Source: JBMYRH01 sp049602155
GTDB lineage: Bacteria; Myxococcota_A; UBA9042; PHBI01; JBMYRH01
Assembly: GCA_049602155.1 (NCBI GenBank)
Contig: JBMYRH010000012.1
Location: 62,001 to 126,000, forward strand
Direction of reading: 5' to 3'
DNA length: 64,000 nt
Of this stretch, positions 23,507 to 31,968 are shown one piece after another. Each line of letters begins with the position of its first letter. The first letter of the stretch is position 1. Below the pieces are notes generated by a model. The model saw only the letters and a list, made by a program, of their open reading frames with translations, was not told the DNA's origin and did no database searches. A program made the translations under genes and the position numbers.

Positions 23507-26500
23507 GCGAGTCCGCGAGGCGTCCTCGGAGCGCGATTCGCGTCGCTATTAAGACGCCGAGGAGCCCGAGGGCGGCGACGCCGCATACCACGATGATGGC
23601 CGCCTCGGCGGGGTCTCGGCTCACGCTCGAGCCCAGCGCAGGGATCACCGCGAGCGCCGCTGCGCCGCCCCCGATGCTGACTCCAAGCACGACGATGGCG
23701 CCGTGCTCATAGGCGACCAATCGCCGAATCTGACTGCGATGCCACCCCATGGATTGCAGGATGGCGAGCTCTCGTCGCCGAGCAAGGACGTGTCGAAAGA
23801 GGAGGACGCCGACACCAGGTGCGCCCAGGAGCAAGCCAAAGCCGCCGAGGGCGAGGAAGATCGCCAGGTAAGTGTTCTCAACTCTGAGGTAGCGACCTAA
23901 GACCTCGATGGCTGGGGTGGTCCGGAAGCCGGTGTCTCCCAAGGCTTCTGAGAGGGCCGAGGCGACCGCGGGCACACTGGCCTCGGGGGCGTCGATGAGG
24001 AAGAGGCGATCTGAGGACCCGGTCGGGAAGCGCTCCGCCAAGGCCTCGCCGTCGACCAGGAGGCCCCCTTGCAAGATCGAGGTGGGCAGCACCCCGACGA
24101 TGCGCAGGCGATAGGGCCGCCCTTGCTCATCTGTGTCTTGCAGTTCGTCACCAACTCCGAGCTTGAGGCGCCACATCAGGGTCGCTGTGTCCCCGATGGC
24201 GGGCACGACATCTGGTTCGTCAGGCAGCGGCGTGAGGCCCGCCCAGATCTCGGCTCCAAAGGCCTGACGTTGCGCCAACGCCTCGGGCTGCACGCCGTAC
24301 AACGTGGGTCGGGGAGCGCGCGCTAAGTTGAGGCAGCTCGCGTCATCGCCGCTTCGGACCCGGAGCGGCACCACGCTCGCCCCAGATAAATCCTCGACCG
24401 AGAGGCCGTAGGAGGCGAGCCCCTCGGTGGTGTTCAAGGCATGACTGACCGGCAACGTGCTCTCACCGACCAGCGCGAAGCCCCCGGTGCCCGACGCTCG
24501 GGAGGTCATCCGGGAGGCATCATGGCGACTGACGCCGACGCCGACCACGACAAAGGTGCCGACCGCTAAGACGGCGGTGACCGCGACGCTCGCCCCTGGG
24601 CGCCGCGCGACGTTCTGCCAAGCCAAGGCGCGGACCGTCATGTGTGGACTCCAAGAGCGCGCTGAGAGCGCGGCACGCATCCCGGCGAGTCCGCTGATGA
24701 GGAGCATGCCCCCTGCACCGAAATAGGCCGCCGCTGGGTGCGCATCGCCCCAGGTGACGAGGAGCCCGACCGCGGACAGCAGCGTGGCGGTGCAGAGGAG
24801 CAGTGGGCCACGCCCTGTCGTGGTGTGCGCCCCATCCTCGGGCGCGCGAGTCGCCCAGAGCAGGGCTCCGTGGCCGATAGCGATTGTGGCGAGTGCTCCT
24901 ATGAATAGCGACCCCGCGGTGGCTGAGAAGACCAGGCTTAACCCCCCTATGGCGCCGCTCCAGAGGCCGCTAAGCGCTTCGAGCGCCGCCTGCGCGACGA
25001 GGACGCCGAGCCCAAGGCCCATGAGGGCCCCGAGGAGCACGGTCACCGAGCCCTCTTTGAGGCGGAGGCTGCTGATCTGCGTCTGCCTCAACCCCATGGC
25101 GCGGAGGGCCTCGACCTCCCCGCGCCTCTGGACGATGCCGAGGCGGAGGAGCAAGACGACCAAGATCAGGGCGGCCCCTATCAAGAGGCTCCCGAGCCCC
25201 ATGAAGAGGCCCCCGAAATCCGTCGTGGGCTTGGCCGCCTCCAGCGCTGCGCTCGCGATGGGTTGCACGTGGACCCCAAGGTCAGCCGGTGACACGGTTC
25301 GCGGCAGCGACGTGCGCCAGCCCTCAGCGACCACGGAGGTCGCGCGCAGTGAGGTCAGCGGACCGTAAGGGTTGGCCCACATCTTCGACGCCGCCGCGGG
25401 TGAGATGAAGGCCTTTGGGGTGCCCTGATAGGCCGTCCAATAGGCCTCGTCTACAGGGCGTATCCTCTGGAGGTCGATGGCCACGCCGGGCTCCCACTCA
25501 CGGCATGAGCGCGCCCCTGCGAAGCCCGGAAAGGCGATGGACAAGCTCGGGTCCCCTGCGATGCCCTCGATCGCGGTGATCTGAGAGACTCGGAAGCTGG
25601 CCTGGGCTTCGCCTCGTGTGCGTCGGGGGCCGAAGGTGGGGTAGACGATCTCCAGGGGGTCGCCGACGGAGAGGTCGAGCTGCTCGGCGAGCCACGTGTT
25701 CACGACGACCTCGTCTGCCTGGAGTGCCCAGGTCGATGCACCCTTGATCGCGGAGACGAAGCTGTAGGGGACCTCGCGATCGCCAGAGCGCAGCGTGTCC
25801 GCGAACCACGTCAGGACCTCGCCGCTCGCGTCACCTCGGGCGGCGTCGACCAGGACGCTCGGGAGCACGATGCGCTCGCTGCGGAGGGAGACAGTGTCGC
25901 CTCTCGTGGAGAGCGTGAGCCCCATGTCCGCGAGCTGCCAATGCTCACCGAGCGCCTCGGTGACAGCCTCGGCCGAGGCGCCCCGTATCAGCAGCGTGTT
26001 CGCGCGGGCTGGGGCCGCCTCCTCAGGGCGCTCTGCGACGAGCTGGCTTAGCCAAGCGAGGGGCACCAGGGCTGTCATCGCCTCCGGCCCATGGACGTCG
26101 AGGGAGAAGCCCCCCGGCCGCTCTGCGAGGGTCCGCCCCATGACCCTGAGCCCCGCGCGGACACTGGACGGGACCACCGCCATCGGCGCGTCCAAGGGCG
26201 TCGTACCTCCGCCATCGACCCGCACAATGAGCTCGGCGCCGGCCTCTAGCCCGAGGGCTTCAGCCAGTCTGTTGTTTGGCCTAAGCCCCTCAAGTGGGGG
26301 GGAGGTGGTGGGCGCCCCGAGCGCCTCCCAGTAGCCCGGCGTGACCCCGAGGAGCTGCACGCCGACGACCTTCGAGCGCTCGCTCGGGTCAGTGACGATC
26401 GCCGAGACGCTCAAGACGGGTGCGACGATCGCTCTCTCGCCGAGCGCGCCTTGGAGCTCGTCCGCCAGCGCGGCCCGCACTCCGCCACCAGGGGCGACGA

Positions 26501-26681
26501 CGACATGTTGGACTGAGCCCAAGCGCTCTGTGACGAGGGCCTCCAAGCTCGCTCGCACCGAGTCGCCGATCAGCAGTGCGCCAGTGAGCACTGCGCCGGC
26601 GATCGCCACACCAAGGGTGACGGCGAGGTGACTCCGCCAATGATGGCTCAGGCCACGGATGACCAGGTCCCACGGGCTCAC
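23490..26681 (-). CDS. FtsX/MacB-type ABC transporter permease (duplicated)
   Basis: A 1063-residue membrane protein. An N-terminal helix (HLAVTLGVAIAGAVLTGALL) is followed by a large periplasmic domain of about 450 residues. Then come three helices with LVVLLLRLGIVQRRGEVEALRAMG, the FtsX-domain signature, further helices, a second periplasmic domain and a final FtsX set (FLALGGFGLLLGAPGVGVLL, RRELAILQSMGW). This is the fused double FtsX arrangement of LolCE-type permeases. Such complexes use a cytoplasmic ATPase to move lipoproteins, peptides or lipids through conformational coupling. The ATPase is the preceding gene (ATGA overlap). Substrate unknown. Confidence 0.9.
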   Translation of the reverse strand: MSPWDLVIRGLSHHWRSHLAVTLGVAIAGAVLTGALLIGDSVRASLEALVTERLGSVQHVVVAPGGGVRAALADELQGALGERAIVAPVLSVSAIVTDPSERSKVVGVQLLGVTPGYWEALGAPTTSPPLEGLRPNNRLAEALGLEAGAELIVRVDGGGTTPLDAPMAVVPSSVRAGLRVMGRTLAERPGGFSLDVHGPEAMTALVPLAWLSQLVAERPEEAAPARANTLLIRGASAEAVTEALGEHWQLADMGLTLSTRGDTVSLRSERIVLPSVLVDAARGDASGEVLTWFADTLRSGDREVPYSFVSAIKGASTWALQADEVVVNTWLAEQLDLSVGDPLEIVYPTFGPRRTRGEAQASFRVSQITAIEGIAGDPSLSIAFPGFAGARSCREWEPGVAIDLQRIRPVDEAYWTAYQGTPKAFISPAAASKMWANPYGPLTSLRATSVVAEGWRTSLPRTVSPADLGVHVQPIASAALEAAKPTTDFGGLFMGLGSLLIGAALILVVLLLRLGIVQRRGEVEALRAMGLRQTQISSLRLKEGSVTVLLGALMGLGLGVLVAQAALEALSGLWSGAIGGLSLVFSATAGSLFIGALATIAIGHGALLWATRAPEDGAHTTTGRGPLLLCTATLLSAVGLLVTWGDAHPAAAYFGAGGMLLISGLAGMRAALSARSWSPHMTVRALAWQNVARRPGASVAVTAVLAVGTFVVVGVGVSRHDASRMTSRASGTGGFALVGESTLPVSHALNTTEGLASYGLSVEDLSGASVVPLRVRSGDDASCLNLARAPRPTLYGVQPEALAQRQAFGAEIWAGLTPLPDEPDVVPAIGDTATLMWRLKLGVGDELQDTDEQGRPYRLRIVGVLPTSILQGGLLVDGEALAERFPTGSSDRLFLIDAPEASVPAVASALSEALGDTGFRTTPAIEVLGRYLRVENTYLAIFLALGGFGLLLGAPGVGVLLFRHVLARRRELAILQSMGWHRSQIRRLVAYEHGAIVVLGVSIGGGAAALAVIPALGSSVSRDPAEAAIIVVCGVAALGLLGVLIATRIALRGRLADSLSEAL

Positions 26682-27373
26682 CTTAAGTTCGCCTCCAGGA
26701 CGCCATCGACCAACCTCAGTGTGCGGTCCATCTGCGCGACGACGGACGCATCATGCGTCACGATGATGAGGCCTGTAGCGTGGTCCTTTCGCACGGTGTC
26801 CAAGGCCGAGATGAGGCCGTCGGAGGTCTCCCGATCTAGGGCCCCTGTGGGCTCGTCTGCGAGGATGACGGCCGGGCGCTGGATCAGCGCGCGCGCCACC
26901 GCCACACGCTGACGCTGGCCCGCGGAGAGCTGCGCTGGGCGGTGTGACAGGAGGTCGGCGAGGCCGACTGTGCTCAGCAGGTCGAGGGCACGCCCTCGGA
27001 GCTCCTCTCGTTCCCCTGAGGGGCGCGCCAAGGTCGGGATCAGCACATTCTCGATGGCGGTGCACTGCGGTAAGAGTTGGTCATTCTGGAGGACGAGGCC
27101 AATGTGCCGACTCCGGAGGTCTGCGCGCGCATCCTCATCGAGGCTTGAAAGCGTCTGCCCTGCGACCTGCACGCTCCCCTCGTCCGGTCGGTCGAGCCCA
27201 GCGAGCAAGTGGATCAGGGTTGTTTTACCGCTCCCTGAGGGGCCGACAATCGCCACAGCCTCTGAGGAGTTCAGGGTCAAAGAGGCCCCGCGGAGCACGA
27301 CATGATCACCTTGGCCGTCGGGCCGCTTGAAGCGCCGCACCAAACCCTCGGCGCGCATCAGAGGCGTGCTCAT
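26678..27373 (-). CDS. MacB/LolD-type ABC transporter ATPase
   Basis: A 231-residue ATPase with Walker A GPSGSGKTT, Q-loop LQNDQLLP, signature LSAGQRQRVAVARAL, Walker B VILADEPTGALD and switch His in IIVTHD. The segment GLDRPDEGSVQVAG and the overall size are typical of the MacB/LolD/FtsE group that pairs with FtsX-type permeases. ATGA overlaps with the glycosyltransferase before and the permease after show one translational unit. Confidence 0.93.
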   Translation of the reverse strand: MSTPLMRAEGLVRRFKRPDGQGDHVVLRGASLTLNSSEAVAIVGPSGSGKTTLIHLLAGLDRPDEGSVQVAGQTLSSLDEDARADLRSRHIGLVLQNDQLLPQCTAIENVLIPTLARPSGEREELRGRALDLLSTVGLADLLSHRPAQLSAGQRQRVAVARALIQRPAVILADEPTGALDRETSDGLISALDTVRKDHATGLIIVTHDASVVAQMDRTLRLVDGVLEANLR

Positions 27374-28338
27374 GTCACGATCTCCGCGAGGATGTCTGCG
27401 ACGCTGTTCGCCATGATGTTGGAGCCGAATTTTGCGCTGGCCGCTGCCAGCCCGGCGCGCGCGAGCGCTTCCCGCCGAGGGGCGTCCAAGAGGAGATCAC
27501 CGATCGCGGCCCCCAAGGACTCCGGTGAGTCATCCTCGACCACGATCCCTCCGCCGGTCGCCTCTAGGAGCTCGGGGAGGGCCCCGCGGTGGGGAGCGAC
27601 GACAGGCACACCTGACGCCATCGCCTCGATCGCGTAGAGGCCGAAGGACTCGCTGATCTGTACAGGGACACAGAGCACGCTGAGGCGCCTGAGGAACGCC
27701 TGTTTATCCTCCAGAGCCATGTTGGGGTGGACCTCGAGTTGGTCGCTGACCCCGGCCTCAGCGAGGCGCTTACAGGCCTTCGCGAGGACAGGCTTGTCGA
27801 GGGCAGTCAGGGTACCACCAAGGAGAAGGGAAGGCGGGGGACCTCCCCAGGTCGCGCGGAGCGCGATGTAGGCCTCGACGAGCACCATCAGCCCCTTCTC
27901 TTCACAGAGGCGGGCGAGGTAACCGATCGTCGGCCGACCCTGCGGAGCCTCCGCAGGACCAAAGCCGGCCAGGTCGATCCCGTTGTGGACGATGTGGACC
28001 CTCGACGGGGGGAGCTGTAGGCGCGCTTGCATCACGTCGCGATGATACGCGCTCACGGCGATAAAGTGATGGACGTCTTTCGCGCGCTCCGCAGCGAGCG
28101 CCCAGGCTGCGTCTCGCTCCCCGTCAGGTAGGGCGTCGAGGAACGCATCTTCACCTTGGAGAGTGCACACCACAGGGCACCCCAGGGCCCGCTCGAGGGG
28201 CCTCACAAGCCCGAGCAAGAGCCCGTTCGAGAGGATGACGGCGTCCGGTCGCGGTGTGATGGCGCGGACGCTCTCTTGAAGGCGCTCAATGGCGCGAGCC
28301 TGGTGTCCGTCTTCGCCGGCGAGCATGGAGCGCGTCAT
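27370..28338 (-). CDS. Glycosyltransferase family 4-like, C-terminal part (separated by frameshift)
   Basis: The frame holds 322 residues from ATG 28338. It contains the rest of the acceptor domain (AVILSNGLLLGLVRPLE, VVCTLQGEDAF) and the whole nucleotide-sugar-binding domain (VHIVHNGIDLAGFG, TIGYLARLCEEKGL, SESFGLYAIEAMASGVPVVA), with the family's E-x7-E pattern in the last segment. The N-terminal start of the enzyme (LMLTAGTGSF...) is in another frame at 28335-28649. The frame continues open upstream of 28338 but reads as out-of-frame sequence. The ATG overlaps the TGA of the N-terminal fragment (ATGA), so the two halves could be made separately, or the gene may be broken. Confidence 0.75.
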   Translation of the reverse strand: MTRSMLAGEDGHQARAIERLQESVRAITPRPDAVILSNGLLLGLVRPLERALGCPVVCTLQGEDAFLDALPDGERDAAWALAAERAKDVHHFIAVSAYHRDVMQARLQLPPSRVHIVHNGIDLAGFGPAEAPQGRPTIGYLARLCEEKGLMVLVEAYIALRATWGGPPPSLLLGGTLTALDKPVLAKACKRLAEAGVSDQLEVHPNMALEDKQAFLRRLSVLCVPVQISESFGLYAIEAMASGVPVVAPHRGALPELLEATGGGIVVEDDSPESLGAAIGDLLLDAPRREALARAGLAAASAKFGSNIMANSVADILAEIVT

Positions 28339-28649
28339 CGGGCCCAACCCCGCGGGGTCGCGCGACCGGAGACCAGGGAGAGCATGGCCCGGCTGTCGAG
28401 GGCCCGGTCGACCCACTTTGGCAGGGCGCGGAAGAGCGCAGAGTGCTGCTGCAGGTAAGCGGTCACACCCCCAAGCAGGACGTCCTCTCCCGCGCTCGCG
28501 CTCTCCCCATCGGTGATCAGCGGCAGGTAGAGAGGCACGAGGCGCACATCGTGTCCAAGGCCTCGGAGCCCTTGGGCCAGCGCGTTGTCTCGTAGGCATG
28601 TGCCGCAGTGGAACGAGCCCGTCCCAGCGGTGAGCATCAGCAGGTTCAC
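28335..28649 (-). CDS. Glycosyltransferase family 4-like, N-terminal part (ends at frameshift)
   Basis: Starts at GTG 28649 inside the stop of the flavoprotein gene (GTGA overlap). The 104 residues carry the usual N-terminus of a GT4 enzyme: LLMLTAGTGSFHCGTCLRD, GHDVRLVPLYLPL, YLQQHSALFRALP. The frame stops at TGA 28335-28337 just after ATPRGWAR. If one G were added to the run of four G at about 28346-28349, the chain would continue as PRGLGPMTRSMLAGEDG into the downstream frame. So this is a one-base deletion, a sequencing error, a programmed -1 slip, or a truly split gene. Confidence 0.7.
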   Translation of the reverse strand: MNLLMLTAGTGSFHCGTCLRDNALAQGLRGLGHDVRLVPLYLPLITDGESASAGEDVLLGGVTAYLQQHSALFRALPKWVDRALDSRAMLSLVSGRATPRGWAR

Positions 28650-29896
28650 GCGACTCCGCCGCTCGTCGCGGGCTCCGGGAGATCGGTGAGCGCCCCCATC
28701 GCTGCGATGAGCTGTGTGAAGTCGCGCTCCGTATGGCCAATCAGGCAATCGGTGAGCTCTCCGTGGAGCGCCGGGTTTGACCGGACCAGATCGGCGAAGC
28801 TGAACTCGGTGTCGTAGAAAGCGAACACCAGCTGTCGGAGCGGCTCAATGGCCTCTCGGAGCCAATCGGCGTACGCCTCAAAGGCGACGCGGCTCTCGCC
28901 ACCACGGAGCGATTGATCGGCGGCGATGGCGGCTCGCTCACCGGTGACGAGGGCGAAGAAGATCCCTGAAGAGAAGACCGGGTCCAGGAAATGGAAGGCG
29001 TCCCCGCACAGCAAGAGCCCGTCGCTCGCTGAGTGCTCGGAGCGGTAGGAGTAGTTGCGGGTCGCACGAAAACGGTCCACGACCTTGCCCGGCGCCAAGC
29101 GCTCGGCGACCCAGGGGTTCGTCGTCACCGCTTTATGAAAGGCCGCCTCGAGGTCGTTGCCGTCATCGAGGAGCGCCCCGGCGCGCTCGACGACCCCCAC
29201 CGAGACACGGTCATCTGCCAGGGGCAGGAGCCAGAACCACCCGCCGCTGGGGATGCGGGCGATGGTGGTCGCGCCTTCGTCGCGCCCCGGATCTCGAACG
29301 GCCCCCTCGATGTAGGTCCAGATGGCGATGCGGTTGAGCCGCGTCTCTGGGGTGCGCCAACGCCGTTGACGCATCACGAAGCCATCTCGACCGCTGGCGT
29401 CGATGACCACCGAGGCCTTGAGGGTCCGAACTTCGCCCTCCGTGCTTGTGCTCGTGACGCCCCGAACGCTGCCATCCGTCTCCAGGAGCTTGGTCGCGCT
29501 CCAGCCCATTCGGACCGTGGCGCCGAGCGCCTCGGCGCGCCCACGCATGATGGTGTCGAAGTCCTTGCGTTCGACCTGCCATGATCGAGAGGAGGGGTGG
29601 TCGTGGTGCTCCGAGAAGTAGAAGGGGCGCGCGACGCGACCTCGGGGGGAGACGAACTGGACGCTGTGCTTGTGTGTGAACCCCGCGGCTTCGATCGCAT
29701 CGAGGACCCCGAGGCGCTCGAGGGGGAAGTAACAATAGGGGATCAATGATTCACCGACCCGGTAGCCGGGGACCTTCTCCTTCTCCAGCATCACGACGCG
29801 GTGACCGCGCTTCGCCAGGTTTGCTGCGGCTGTGGTCCCGGCGGGGCCGCCGCCGATGACGACAGCATCCCATTGTTCTTCTGTGGCCTCACCCAT
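28646..29896 (-). CDS. FAD-dependent oxidoreductase (halogenase/geranylgeranyl-reductase type)
   Basis: A 416-residue flavoprotein. ATG 29896 has AGGAGG seven bases upstream; the GTG at 29902 is too close to it. The Rossmann motif is VVIGGGPAGTTAAANLAKRG, then EKEKVPGYRVGESLIP, seen in flavin-dependent halogenases and related reductases. A later FAD contact is GLLLCGDAFHFLDPVFSSG. The halogenase hallmark WxWxIP is replaced by GGWFWLLPL. Function could be halogenation, hydroxylation or reduction of a lipid or small metabolite. It overlaps the radical SAM gene by 8 bp and the glycosyltransferase by 4 bp. Confidence 0.85.
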   Translation of the reverse strand: MGEATEEQWDAVVIGGGPAGTTAAANLAKRGHRVVMLEKEKVPGYRVGESLIPYCYFPLERLGVLDAIEAAGFTHKHSVQFVSPRGRVARPFYFSEHHDHPSSRSWQVERKDFDTIMRGRAEALGATVRMGWSATKLLETDGSVRGVTSTSTEGEVRTLKASVVIDASGRDGFVMRQRRWRTPETRLNRIAIWTYIEGAVRDPGRDEGATTIARIPSGGWFWLLPLADDRVSVGVVERAGALLDDGNDLEAAFHKAVTTNPWVAERLAPGKVVDRFRATRNYSYRSEHSASDGLLLCGDAFHFLDPVFSSGIFFALVTGERAAIAADQSLRGGESRVAFEAYADWLREAIEPLRQLVFAFYDTEFSFADLVRSNPALHGELTDCLIGHTERDFTQLIAAMGALTDLPEPATSGGVA

Positions 29897-31241
29897 GGAC
29901 ACGCCTCCTCATGGCTTGGGGCTGATGCACCTCGTCAAAGAAGGCAGGGAGGAGGCGATCGACTTGGAGCAGCGCCTCTTTGCTCAAGGTCACCTCGTCG
30001 TCGGTGCGGCTCGCGAGGCCCTCCTCAACCAGGACCGCGAGCGCGGACGCGAACCGCTTGGAGGGGTCGACGCTGTACCGCCTCTCCAATCGTGCCAGGT
30101 CCAGCTTCCCCGTCTTGAGCAAGAGGACCGTCTCGCGGATGAGGCGCTCATCGTCGTTCATCACGTAGCCGCGCTGGACAGGTAGCTCACCTTCGCCGAC
30201 CCGGGCGATGTAGCGCTCAATGTGCTTCTCGTTTTGATAGTGCGTTCCGGCGACATGTGAGAAGGCCGAGACGCCAAGGCCGAGCATGTCCGCCCCGCCC
30301 CACAGGCTGTCGCGGTACACGAATGGAGATCGCGTCCGCGCACGGACCGCCGTCACCGCGCTGGTCAACGTGTAGCCCTCGTCGGCGAGCGCATCGAACG
30401 CCTCCGTGGACCACCGACGCTTCGTCGGCCAATCAGGCACGTCATCCCCCATCAAATCTCCGCTCCCCCGCGCCTTGAAGAAGGTCGTATTGGTCGGCAT
30501 CTCCATTTGGTAAATCGTGACGCTGTCCGCATTCATTCCCACTAATCGGTCCAGCGTCCCTCGCCAGGTCGCGTCGGTCTCACCGACGAGCCCACTGATG
30601 AGGTCGACGTTGAGCTGCGGGATGCCGCTCGCCTTGGCGGTCGCCCAGACACGGTCGACGTGCTGAAGGCGATGGGCTCGACCGTTGCCCTCGAGGATGG
30701 TGTCGTCGAGGCTCTCGACGCCCAGGCTGAGGCGGGTCACGCCCAAGTCCGCCAAGACCTCGAGCTTGGCTGGGCTGACCGTGCCGGGTTCGCACTCCAG
30801 GGTGAATTCCTCCAGCTCTGTCCGATCGGTGAGCGGCGTGAGCCCCTCGATGAGTCGACGCAGCTGGCGCGCTGAGAGGTAGCTCGGGGTGCCTCCGCCC
30901 ACATAGAGGAAGCGCACTGGGCGCCCTTGAACGACCGCCGCGTCGGCGAGCATCTGTGCTTCCGCGATCACGGCGTCGATGTAGTCGTCGACCTCGCGGG
31001 CGTTCCGACCGGTGTAGACCTTGAAGTAACAGAAGTGACAGCGCTTGCGGCAGAAGGGCACGTGGACGTAGACGCCCAGCGGCGTATCAGCACGCCCGGG
31101 CAGCGTCAGGGCCTTCGGCGGGGAGGTGATTGCGTCCGCAGACCACGCTGTGAACGGGGGGTAGTTGGACACGAAGTACGTGCCCCCCTCGGTCTCGCCG
31201 GCGAAGCGGGCGAAGAGTTCCCGTCGGTCGATCGTGCTCAC
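29889..31241 (-). CDS. Radical SAM protein of the HemW/HemN-like group
   Basis: A 450-residue protein with the radical SAM motif CRKRCHFC (CX3CX2C) near residue 62 and YVHVPFC just before it, the typical HemN/HemW entry. GGGTPSYL, CEPGTVSPAKL and LSLGVESLDD follow. The C-terminal part has NEKHIERYIARV and a winged-helix-like tail as in HemW. True oxygen-independent coproporphyrinogen oxidase also needs a second iron-sulfur or substrate set that I cannot confirm; many relatives are heme chaperones or methyltransferases. It heads an operon with a flavoprotein, a glycosyltransferase and an ABC transporter, which suggests a biosynthetic rather than heme role. Start GTG 31241. Confidence 0.85.
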   Translation of the reverse strand: MSTIDRRELFARFAGETEGGTYFVSNYPPFTAWSADAITSPPKALTLPGRADTPLGVYVHVPFCRKRCHFCYFKVYTGRNAREVDDYIDAVIAEAQMLADAAVVQGRPVRFLYVGGGTPSYLSARQLRRLIEGLTPLTDRTELEEFTLECEPGTVSPAKLEVLADLGVTRLSLGVESLDDTILEGNGRAHRLQHVDRVWATAKASGIPQLNVDLISGLVGETDATWRGTLDRLVGMNADSVTIYQMEMPTNTTFFKARGSGDLMGDDVPDWPTKRRWSTEAFDALADEGYTLTSAVTAVRARTRSPFVYRDSLWGGADMLGLGVSAFSHVAGTHYQNEKHIERYIARVGEGELPVQRGYVMNDDERLIRETVLLLKTGKLDLARLERRYSVDPSKRFASALAVLVEEGLASRTDDEVTLSKEALLQVDRLLPAFFDEVHQPQAMRRRVHG

Positions 31242-31592
31242 GCGCTCAGATGCCCCCTGTCGCCTCTCATCATACCATTCTATAGCCGGAATGTAGCCTT
31301 AGTCTGTCATGACGTCTTGCTTTCTGTTGTCCCCTTTGTCTGTGATGATTCGCTAGACATCGAGGCTGTGGACCGACGTCACAAGGTGGCCGTCGTGCGA
31401 CAGCAGAGGAGGTCGTCTATCCCCCGAGAGGTGACGTGGTTTGGACCCGGAGCGTTCATTCGCACAGTCACCCGGGCTAGGATCTGTCCTCCGGCGAAAT
31501 TCGGCGGAATGAGGCCTGCCCCGATGTGGGTTAGGCGGTGTCAGCTTCGAGCGCGGCCCGAGCACCCCCATGACATGAGAGAGCAGCCTGCG
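31242..31592. promoter_or_regulatory. 350-bp divergent intergenic region
   Basis: No gene recognised. It separates the radical SAM operon (minus) from a small plus-strand gene. The part at about 31265-31330 is less GC-rich than its surroundings. On the minus strand it has ATGACA (rc of 31306-31311), close to a -35 box, followed about 19-20 bases later by TATAGA, a possible -10, but the spacing is long. The remainder up to 31575 carries no clear hairpin or known riboswitch. Confidence 0.35.
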
Positions 31593-31946
31593 ATGAGCCA
31601 GACATTCACCAGCGCCTTGGGGACCTTCTGGCGCCGCAATCGCGGGGTCATCATGCCCTTGAGTATCGGGGCGATCCTGCTCGCACTCTGGGGCGTCCAA
31701 GCGGGGAGCACCGAGGGCGCGACGAGCAGGTGCGGAGAGGCGTGCGCGGCGCAAATGCGCGGGGAGCCCGGCGTCCAATGGGTCGCGAAGTACGCGGATG
31801 GGCCGGGGTATCAAGCGCTCCTGGCCTGCATGAATGAGGGCATGTCCAAGGGCCAGAAGGTCGACGGGATGGCGTGCTGGGATGCACGCCTGGATGCATG
31901 CCGACTGGCTTGCGCTGCGGCGGAGGTCACCACGCCCACCCCGTGA
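31593..31946 (+). CDS. Small single-helix membrane protein with Cys-rich exterior
   Basis: ATG 31593 has GAGAGAG about nine bases upstream; an in-frame ATG at 31575 is also possible. The 117-residue product has a basic head (FWRRNRG), one membrane helix (VIMPLSIGAILLALWGV) and an outer part with six Cys (RCGEACAAQM, LLACMNEG, MACWDARLDACRLACA) spaced as if in disulfides between helices. No family recognised. Larger frames running through this site are not supported. Confidence 0.6.
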   Translation: MSQTFTSALGTFWRRNRGVIMPLSIGAILLALWGVQAGSTEGATSRCGEACAAQMRGEPGVQWVAKYADGPGYQALLACMNEGMSKGQKVDGMACWDARLDACRLACAAAEVTTPTP

Positions 31947-31968
31947 CCAGCGGGGCGAGCGCGGTCGG

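Noticed and set aside
28339..28740. N-terminal extension of the glycosyltransferase C-terminal frame
   Set aside because: The extension reads as Arg/Pro-rich out-of-frame sequence, while the correct N-terminus is in the frame 28335-28649.
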